This document shows, in pieces, positions 58,226 to 64,000 of a stretch of DNA of 64,000 bases. The DNA lies in assembly GCA_910584345.1 (NCBI GenBank), contig CAJTZX010000012.1:1-64000 (forward strand), in the 5' to 3' direction. The translations under genes were made by a program, and so were the position numbers. The notes below the pieces were generated by a model. That model was not told where the DNA came from and ran no database searches. It saw only the letters and a list, made by a program, of their open reading frames with translations. Source of the DNA: an uncultured Eubacterium sp. Its GTDB lineage: Bacteria > Bacillota > Clostridia > Lachnospirales > Lachnospiraceae. Position 1 is the stretch's first letter. The number at the start of each line of letters is the position of its first letter.

Positions 58226-58564
58226 ATGGAGCATGTGGTAGAAATTGTAGCAAGTCAGGAACAAAAGCTGAGCCAGACCGGTACCTGTTTTGAAACGGTA
58301 AGCAAAGGCATCCGGGAATCGCTGGGAAAAATGGAGCATATTCAGCAGCAGTCCGGTGTATTAGACGAAGCAAGAAACCAGATGATGAATATGATAACAT
58401 CTTTATCTGCCATATCCGAAGAAAATGCGGCGGCAAGCGAAGAAACAGCGTCTTCTACAGCACAGTTGAATGAACGGGTGAAACAGATGACAAAAGAAGC
58501 TGCGGTCTTAAAAGAACTTGCAGCAGATTTGGAAAGCCAGGTTGGAATGTTCAAAATGCAGTAA
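58226..58564 (+). pseudogene. C-terminal fragment of a methyl-accepting chemotaxis protein
   Basis: 112 codons of the descending signalling helix (LSAISEENAAASEETASST, then AQLNERVKQM). The methylation-region sequence is present, but the sensor, membrane part and hairpin tip are missing. No ribosome site precedes the ATG at 58226. It is a truncated relic that sits directly behind the terminator of the nuclease pair. Confidence 0.8.
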
Positions 58565-58571
58565 ATAAATA

Positions 58572-58603
58572 AAACGGATAGCTGTTGGCAGTTATCCGTT
58601 TTT
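58572..58603. terminator. Bidirectional terminator
   Basis: AAACGGATA-g-CTG (58572-58584) pairs with CAG-t-TATCCGTTT (58589-58601) around a 4-nt loop. It serves the chemoreceptor fragment and the opposing YesN gene, whose stop lies inside it. Confidence 0.85.
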
Positions 58604-60124
58604 ACGATACTCAGCAGGACTCACGCCCACATATTTTTTAAACTTTTTATGAAAATAATCCACATTCGAATATCCGACAAGCTGTGCGACTTCATATACT
58701 TTGTACTGTTCACTGCTTAGCAGTTCTTTCGACTGTTCAATTCGCAATTCGTCGATATAAGCATTGAAATTTTTCCCGGTTGCCTTGCTGAAAATTTTTC
58801 CAAGATAAGAGCTGTTGTAACCAAACAGTTCCGCGATAGTGCCGAGCTTTAAATTTTCCTGGTAATGGTGGCTGATATAGTCTAAAATGCCGTCCATAAC
58901 GCTTTCTCTGGTAGGAGAACCAATCGTATTTGTGCACATTTCAAACTGCACCATAAAAAACTGCAGAATCTCATATAAGTAATATTTTTCTTCCACGGTA
59001 CTGATAATGGCTGCATTGCTTGGCAGAGGAATATCCATGCTTCCATAGGTGCGACTGATGACAGCTTTTACCTGAATCATAATATCTGCCAGATAATGTT
59101 TTAAAATGGATACCTCTTCATCAGCATAGTAAAGGTCTGTTTTTATTTTCATCAGCTGTTCTTGAATCATGCGGCGGTTACCGGTCTGTATATAATCTGC
59201 GATCCGCTGTGCATACCGGGATTCCATATCTGTACTGTTTATATTTTCTTCATAATCCTGCGGGATATCCTGATAACCAAGCACATGCTGATTGTAGCTG
59301 CAGAAAAATCTCCGTTTCATCAAAAGGCTCGCGTCTTCAAACGAACGATGGATATGTTCTACCGAATATACCGGACGGCCATAAGTCAGAAACAGGGAAT
59401 CTAATGGAGAACCTTTCTGCGGCTGGCTGATATGGCGGGATACAAGCTCCTGAAAACGTTTTAAGGCAAAGTTGCCTTTTAATAAAATGACATCCTGACG
59501 ATTTAATACAATATGATCCAGTGAATTATGGTTTTTATTCGCAAGACGCAAAATGTCTGCAAAATCCCACGCAGTCCGAAACGATTCCTGATTATAATTT
59601 GTATAAAGCACGATCTGATAGACAGGAGATTCCAAAATCAGATCGTGATAGTCCAGATAGAGGTAATCTGCCTGATTCAGAATAATTTCGGACAAAATGG
59701 ATTCTCTGGCTTTATCACGGTAGACGATTAGCTTTTTCTTTTGTTCCTGCTCCTGTTCCAGAGCTTCTTTGGATTCCAATACGGCGTGCAGCAGCTCGTC
59801 TTCGTCAATCGGTTTTGTTAAATAGCAGGTAACGCCATAGCGGATGGCTTCTTTGGCGTAGGCAAAATCTGAGTAGCCGCTTATAATAATATATTTTCCT
59901 GAAAATCCTTGTTCCAAAGAAGCTTTGACGACTTCCAGGCCGCTTAGCCTTGGCATACGGATATCCATAAGCACTACGTCCGGCTGGAGCTTTAAGATTT
60001 GTTCCAAGGTATCCGGGCCGTTTTTGCCTTCTCCGCAGATAACAAAGCCGAGCGACTGCCAGTCCAGCAAATATCGGATGCCTTCACGGACATCGATTTC
60101 ATCATCAGCAATAAACAGTTTCAT
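58592..60124 (-). CDS. YesN-type AraC-family response regulator
   Basis: 510 residues. The receiver domain has FIADDEIDVREG, phospho-acceptor Asp in VVLMDIRMP and TKPID. A middle region of ~250 residues is variable, as in YesN proteins. The C-terminal ~100 residues are the two AraC helix-turn-helices (FGYNSSYLGKIFSKATGKNF; VAQLVGYSNVDYFHKKFKKY). It probably activates a sugar or glycoside operon, and the divergent GH31 gene is the obvious candidate. The ATG overlaps the kinase stop by four bases, after GAGGAGATC. Confidence 0.93.
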   Translation of the reverse strand: MKLFIADDEIDVREGIRYLLDWQSLGFVICGEGKNGPDTLEQILKLQPDVVLMDIRMPRLSGLEVVKASLEQGFSGKYIIISGYSDFAYAKEAIRYGVTCYLTKPIDEDELLHAVLESKEALEQEQEQKKKLIVYRDKARESILSEIILNQADYLYLDYHDLILESPVYQIVLYTNYNQESFRTAWDFADILRLANKNHNSLDHIVLNRQDVILLKGNFALKRFQELVSRHISQPQKGSPLDSLFLTYGRPVYSVEHIHRSFEDASLLMKRRFFCSYNQHVLGYQDIPQDYEENINSTDMESRYAQRIADYIQTGNRRMIQEQLMKIKTDLYYADEEVSILKHYLADIMIQVKAVISRTYGSMDIPLPSNAAIISTVEEKYYLYEILQFFMVQFEMCTNTIGSPTRESVMDGILDYISHHYQENLKLGTIAELFGYNSSYLGKIFSKATGKNFNAYIDELRIEQSKELLSSEQYKVYEVAQLVGYSNVDYFHKKFKKYVGVSPAEYRKNG

Positions 60125-61917
60125 ACATGATCTCCTCTGAATGTTGGTGGTTGTGCAGGCAGAATCAGTGTGACTGCCGTACCAAACCCGGGTTTGCTTT
60201 GTACCCGGATCCCGTAAGTATCACCATAATACAGCTGAATACGGTGATAAATGTTAAATAACCCGATGCTTTTGGATGAATCTTCGGGATGGTTACGCAT
60301 ATTTTGCTGCATATGGTCTATTTCTTCTAAAGTCATACCGCGTCCGTTATCAAAAATAACAATATGCAGGTTATTTTCCTGTGTCAGAATATGACTAATA
60401 ATACGACCGTTTTCTTCTACTTCTTCCAGGCCATGTAACACAGCATTTTCTACAACAGGCTGTAAGAGCAGCGGAAAGATCGAATATTCTTCCAGATCCA
60501 TCGGCGTTCGTATTTTCAGGGAATAGTTTACCCTGTCATGAAAACGCAGTTTTTGGATGGCAAGGTACGTTTGTATATAATCCAGCTCTTTTTGCAGAGT
60601 CGTAAAAGACGTAGCTGTATTTTGAAGTACATAGCGCATGGATTTGCCCAGCAGCTTGATCGCGTTTGCAACTTCCAGACAGCCGGCTTTAATAGAGCGC
60701 ATACGGATCGTTTCCAGTGTATTATATAAAAAATGTGGATTGATCTGGCTGGAGAGCATTTTAAACTCCATTTTCTGCTGTTGGTTTTCCAGTTGTTGGG
60801 CACGGATTTGCGCTTCATAAATGGACGCTTCTTTGTGCAGGATATCCTGAATCATAATATTTAAATCCGCAAAAGCATCCGAAATCTCATCTTCCCCCGG
60901 AAAAGAGTCAATCACGTGGTAATTGCCAAGACTCGCATTGTGCATGGCTTCACGTAATGCAATGACCCGTCGGCTGAAATAATGCGAAAACAGAAAAATA
61001 AACATACTTGTCGCAAATAAGATCAGCAGTAGGATAGACAGATACATATATGTAATTTTTCGTATATAGGCGTACCCACTGCTATTAATAGAAGCAATAT
61101 AAAACAGATCACGGGAATACGAAGACAACAAAGGGGAGACGCAGCCGATCATTTTTTCATCCAGTTCAACCGTACCGGTATAAGTACGGTTTGTACCAGG
61201 AGCATAGGAAGTAATCAAATCATATTCTGGCTGTGTCCGGCTGCTTCGGTAAAAAATGCCTTCATCATTCAGCCACATTACAGTGTACAGGCTGCTGCCT
61301 TCGATACGGTTTTTCATATGATTATTGCTAAGGGTCATATTTAGGATGGCATAACTTTTTTGCTTTGGTAAAAAAATCCGTGAATACAGGCACAATGCCG
61401 TAATATCATTTCCAAAATCGTCGGATACGGTTGTGATGCTCCAAAACGGAGAAGCAGAGGCAGAGGCACGTAGGAACCAGTCTTGCTTTTGCATTTCATC
61501 CGTTATATGATGAAGCTGTGCGCTTTCCGGAATCGTATGGTTATAAGTATAAACATGTATCTGCTGGATGGATACATCTTGTGATAACAGATCATAAAAG
61601 CCGGTATAATTTTTTAAAGCCAGAGCAGTCTCAGGCGCAGAATCATAATCCGTGGACAAAAGTTCTATCAAAGCTTCATCTTTTGCCAGTGATCTGGAAT
61701 GGTTATAAATGGTTGAAGTAATATCCAGCAGCAGAGATTTTGCACGCAGATTATCCGCATATGCTACATCCTTGTAATGATCCAGCAGCAGGGAACGTGA
61801 GCTGAAAACCAGATAGCTGCCGATAATAGCGACCGGTATCAATATGGCGATCAGGTATATGAGATAAAGCTGTTTCTGCACTTTTATTTTACTGAATAAA
61901 TGTTTATTTCCTGTCAT
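60121..61917 (-). CDS. YesM-type sensor histidine kinase
   Basis: 598 residues. A first helix (~18-38), an outer dCache-like sensor domain (~40-285), a second helix (~287-312), a HAMP region (~315-365), then His_kinase motif SQINPHFLYNTLETIRM with the phospho-His, and an ATPase domain with LLLQPVVENAVLHG and FDNGRGM. This matches the YesM family that senses extracellular sugars or binding proteins. AGGAGAAC precedes the ATG at 61917. It forms an operon with the response regulator and is divergent from the GH31 gene. Confidence 0.93.
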   Translation of the reverse strand: MTGNKHLFSKIKVQKQLYLIYLIAILIPVAIIGSYLVFSSRSLLLDHYKDVAYADNLRAKSLLLDITSTIYNHSRSLAKDEALIELLSTDYDSAPETALALKNYTGFYDLLSQDVSIQQIHVYTYNHTIPESAQLHHITDEMQKQDWFLRASASASPFWSITTVSDDFGNDITALCLYSRIFLPKQKSYAILNMTLSNNHMKNRIEGSSLYTVMWLNDEGIFYRSSRTQPEYDLITSYAPGTNRTYTGTVELDEKMIGCVSPLLSSYSRDLFYIASINSSGYAYIRKITYMYLSILLLILFATSMFIFLFSHYFSRRVIALREAMHNASLGNYHVIDSFPGEDEISDAFADLNIMIQDILHKEASIYEAQIRAQQLENQQQKMEFKMLSSQINPHFLYNTLETIRMRSIKAGCLEVANAIKLLGKSMRYVLQNTATSFTTLQKELDYIQTYLAIQKLRFHDRVNYSLKIRTPMDLEEYSIFPLLLQPVVENAVLHGLEEVEENGRIISHILTQENNLHIVIFDNGRGMTLEEIDHMQQNMRNHPEDSSKSIGLFNIYHRIQLYYGDTYGIRVQSKPGFGTAVTLILPAQPPTFRGDHV

Positions 61918-62180
61918 TGGTTCTCCTGGAATGGAAATTTATTTGGATTCTGAATTTAAGTATATTATATCGGCGCACAAAAAGGAAGGTATAAACTAAG
62001 AAAAAAATCTGGTAGTTATTCGTGCAAAAATATAGTAAAAATTAGTGATCTGCCCAAAATAGCGGAAAGATACGGAACAAAACGGTGGCAATGATGGAAT
62101 TTTTATAGTAGCATGTTAGTATCATTGCGGCTATAATGAATCCATCATAGAATATATTTAAGTAAACGGAGGAATATCAC
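61918..62180. promoter_or_regulatory. Divergent regulatory region between YesM and the GH31 gene
   Basis: TATAAT at 62132-62137 is the likely -10 for the GH31 gene. Short inverted repeats surround it: CAATGAT (62086-62092) with ATCATTG (62121-62127), and ATGATGGA (near 62091) with TCCATCAT (near 62142). These could be binding sites for the YesN-type regulator. GGAGGAA (62169-62175) is the ribosome site. Confidence 0.5.
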
Positions 62181-64000
62181 ATGCTATTTGGAAACGGATG
62201 CTGGTTACAGAAAGAAGGCTGCGGGTGCTTCGCGCCGCAGGAAGTATATTTTGTCAAAAAAACGGAAGATCAGGTTACGATTTGTGCGCCGACGACAAAA
62301 ATTAAGGATCGTGGAGATACGTTGGGAGGCATTAATCTGACGATTGAAATTACTTCGCCAATGCCAGAAGTAATTCATGTTAGGACAAGCCACCATTTGG
62401 GCGTAAAAAAAAGCGGGCCGCAGTTTGAACTGGCAGGCATCAAAAATGAACCGCTAAAAATAGAAGAGGATGAGAAAAAAATACGGATCATTTCCGGCAG
62501 TATGTCTCTTGTGATTACAAAAGAGACATGGAGCATGAGCTATGAGCGTGACGGGCAGGTCCTTACATCCAGCAGCGGACGCAGTCTTGCATATATGAAA
62601 ACAGATTGGAAAGGATATGCTTATGATAATTTATCCGTTGGGGAGTTAGTGTATGGCATGGGAGAACGGTTTACATCCTTTGTGAAAAACGGGCAGAGTG
62701 TGGATATTTGGAATGAAGATGGTGGTACGAGTACCTACCAGTCCTATAAAAATATACCTTTTTATATGACGAATAAAGGATATGGCGTATTCGTAAACCA
62801 TCCGGAAAAAGTATCGTTTGAAGCAGGCACCGAGCAAGTATCAAAAGTACAGTTCAGTGTGCCGGGAGAGAGCCTGGATTATTTCTTCATTAACGGTCCT
62901 TCTATGAAAGAAGTGCTGATGCGCTATACGGATCTAACGGGAAAACCTGCATTGCCGCCGCAGTGGACTTATGGATTGTGGCTGTCTACGTCGTTTACGA
63001 CAAATTATGATGAAGAAACGGTGATGAGTTTTATTGATGGTATGGCAGAACGGGGCATTCCGCTGCAGGTATTTCATTTCGACTGTTTTTGGATGAAGGA
63101 ATTTCATTGGAGCGATTTTGTCTGGGATAACCGTGTATTTCCGGATCCGGCCGGGATGCTGCAGCGGATCCATCAAAAAAACCTGAAAGTCTGCGTATGG
63201 ATCAATCCATATATCGGACAGGAGTCTTGCCTGTTTGCAGAAGGAATGGAACATGGATATTTTGTAAAACGTACGAATGGGGACGTCTGGCAGTGGGATA
63301 TGTGGCAGCCGGGGATGGCGCTTGTGGATTTTACAAACAAAGATGCATGGAACTGGTACCAGGAAAAACTAGAAGCGCTGCTGGATATGGGTGTAGACTG
63401 CTTTAAGACAGATTTCGGCGAGAGGATTCCAACAGAAGGTATTGTATACAGTAATGGAGCAGATCCGCAGAAAATGCATAATTTTTATACTTATTTATAC
63501 AATCAGTGTGTGTTTGAGCTGCTTGAGCGGAAAAAAGGAGAGGGAGAAGCTGTCTTGTTTGCAAGGTCTGCTACGGCCGGGGGACAGAAATTCCCGGTTC
63601 ATTGGGGCGGAGACTGCTGGTCAACGTATGAGGCAATGGCAGAAAGCCTTCGCGGAGGACTGTCGCTTACGATGTCTGGATTTGGATATTGGAGCCATGA
63701 TATTGGCGGATTTGAAAGTACTTCTACTGAAGATGTATATAAACGCTGGGCTGCTTTTGGACTGCTCTCTTCGCACAGCCGTCTGCATGGAAGCCATTCT
63801 TATCGGGTACCTTGGGCGTATGATGAAGGAGCTGTTGATGTCGTACGTTTCTTCACGAAATTAAAAATATCACTTCTTCCTTATTTGTACAGCGCTTCGA
63901 TAGACACTTCCCGTACAGGTGTTCCACTTATGCGCAGTATGGTGCTGGAATATCAAAATGATCCTTCTTGTTGTTATCTGGACAGGCAATATATGTTGGG
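62181..64000 (+). CDS. yicI: GH31 alpha-xylosidase/alpha-glucosidase, 3' end outside the window
   Basis: The frame is open from the ATG at 62181 to the window end (606 codons). The N-terminal beta domain includes VYGMGERFTSF. The barrel has PPQWTYGLWLSTSF, FHFDCFWMKEFHWSDF, INPYIGQES, the nucleophile Asp in CFKTDFGERI and the acid/base Asp in HWGGDCWSTYEAM, followed by FWSHDIGGF-like FGYWSHDIGGF. The FGERI and WGGD contexts are those of the YicI alpha-xylosidase subgroup, though alpha-glucosidase activity is possible. There is no signal peptide, so it is cytoplasmic. It probably releases xylose from xyloglucan oligosaccharides and is likely controlled by the divergent YesMN pair. Confidence 0.92.
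   Translation, partial: MLFGNGCWLQKEGCGCFAPQEVYFVKKTEDQVTICAPTTKIKDRGDTLGGINLTIEITSPMPEVIHVRTSHHLGVKKSGPQFELAGIKNEPLKIEEDEKKIRIISGSMSLVITKETWSMSYERDGQVLTSSSGRSLAYMKTDWKGYAYDNLSVGELVYGMGERFTSFVKNGQSVDIWNEDGGTSTYQSYKNIPFYMTNKGYGVFVNHPEKVSFEAGTEQVSKVQFSVPGESLDYFFINGPSMKEVLMRYTDLTGKPALPPQWTYGLWLSTSFTTNYDEETVMSFIDGMAERGIPLQVFHFDCFWMKEFHWSDFVWDNRVFPDPAGMLQRIHQKNLKVCVWINPYIGQESCLFAEGMEHGYFVKRTNGDVWQWDMWQPGMALVDFTNKDAWNWYQEKLEALLDMGVDCFKTDFGERIPTEGIVYSNGADPQKMHNFYTYLYNQCVFELLERKKGEGEAVLFARSATAGGQKFPVHWGGDCWSTYEAMAESLRGGLSLTMSGFGYWSHDIGGFESTSTEDVYKRWAAFGLLSSHSRLHGSHSYRVPWAYDEGAVDVVRFFTKLKISLLPYLYSASIDTSRTGVPLMRSMVLEYQNDPSCCYLDRQYML

Overview
The window looks like a chromosomal stretch from a Gram-positive gut anaerobe of the Lachnospiraceae (Clostridia). 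The reasons are the AGGAGG-type ribosome sites with some TTG/GTG starts, the fairly AT-rich coding sequence, the fibre- and host-glycan hydrolases (GH5, GH31, GH42, GH53), YesM/YesN-type two-component genes, and small clostridial families such as CD1871A and C_GCAxxG_C_C. I could run no searches. Family calls rest on motifs I can read, and the genus is not resolved.

Layout. 1-4.1 kb: a broken GntR/FCD regulator, a MATE exporter, and a C_GCAxxG_C_C-GGDEF-EAL fusion. 4.1-10.4 kb: a small cysteine-repeat protein, a secreted FN3/Big_2/GH25 protein, glutamate racemase, a secreted transglutaminase-like protein and a membrane protein. 10.5-12.2 kb: a tightly coupled TlpA / CD1871A / polyferredoxin redox cassette. 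12.4-19.8 kb: an XRE regulator, a chemoreceptor, a radical SAM protein, a headless solute-binding protein, and GH42 with YesL.

19.9-33.6 kb is the most striking region. A tyrosine recombinase is followed at once by a 16-bp perfect inverted repeat enclosing 188 bp. Beyond it lies a 12.4-kb run of 13 closely packed or overlapping genes that ends at a very strong terminator. The segment carries a consensus TTGACA whose partner -10 (TATTAT, exact 17-nt spacing) lies across the right repeat and its flank, but only if the segment is flipped. As drawn, the switch is OFF. The operon encodes a small protein resembling the cholesterol-dependent cytolysin C-terminal domain, two helical proteins of the alpha-xenorhabdolysin/Hbl type, a 795-residue toxin-like protein, a GH24 muramidase, two DUF2589 proteins, small unknowns, a STAS anti-sigma-antagonist-like protein, an EamA transporter, a membrane protein, and a fusion of membrane sensor, SpoIIE phosphatase and RsbW-like kinase. 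I read it as a phase-variable, lysis-released pore-forming toxin system with its own partner-switching control. That is inference.

33.6-34.5 kb is a gene graveyard. 34.6-40.6 kb is a galactan-use locus (LacI regulator with a palindromic operator, intracellular GH53, binding protein, truncated permease fused by a deletion to a secreted GH53-CBM61). 41.1-48.4 kb is an ABC exporter, serine hydrolase and two-component module with visibly different codon use, probably acquired. 48.4-53.6 kb holds Rpn-nuclease and IS630 remnants, a BcgI-like restriction-modification pair and AbiE remnants. 53.8-58.1 kb holds a secreted GH5 endoglucanase and an ATPase plus PD-(D/E)XK nuclease pair that may be a defence system. 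58.2-64 kb holds a chemoreceptor fragment, a YesN/YesM pair and the start of a GH31 alpha-xylosidase that runs off the window. No tRNA, rRNA or CRISPR array was seen.
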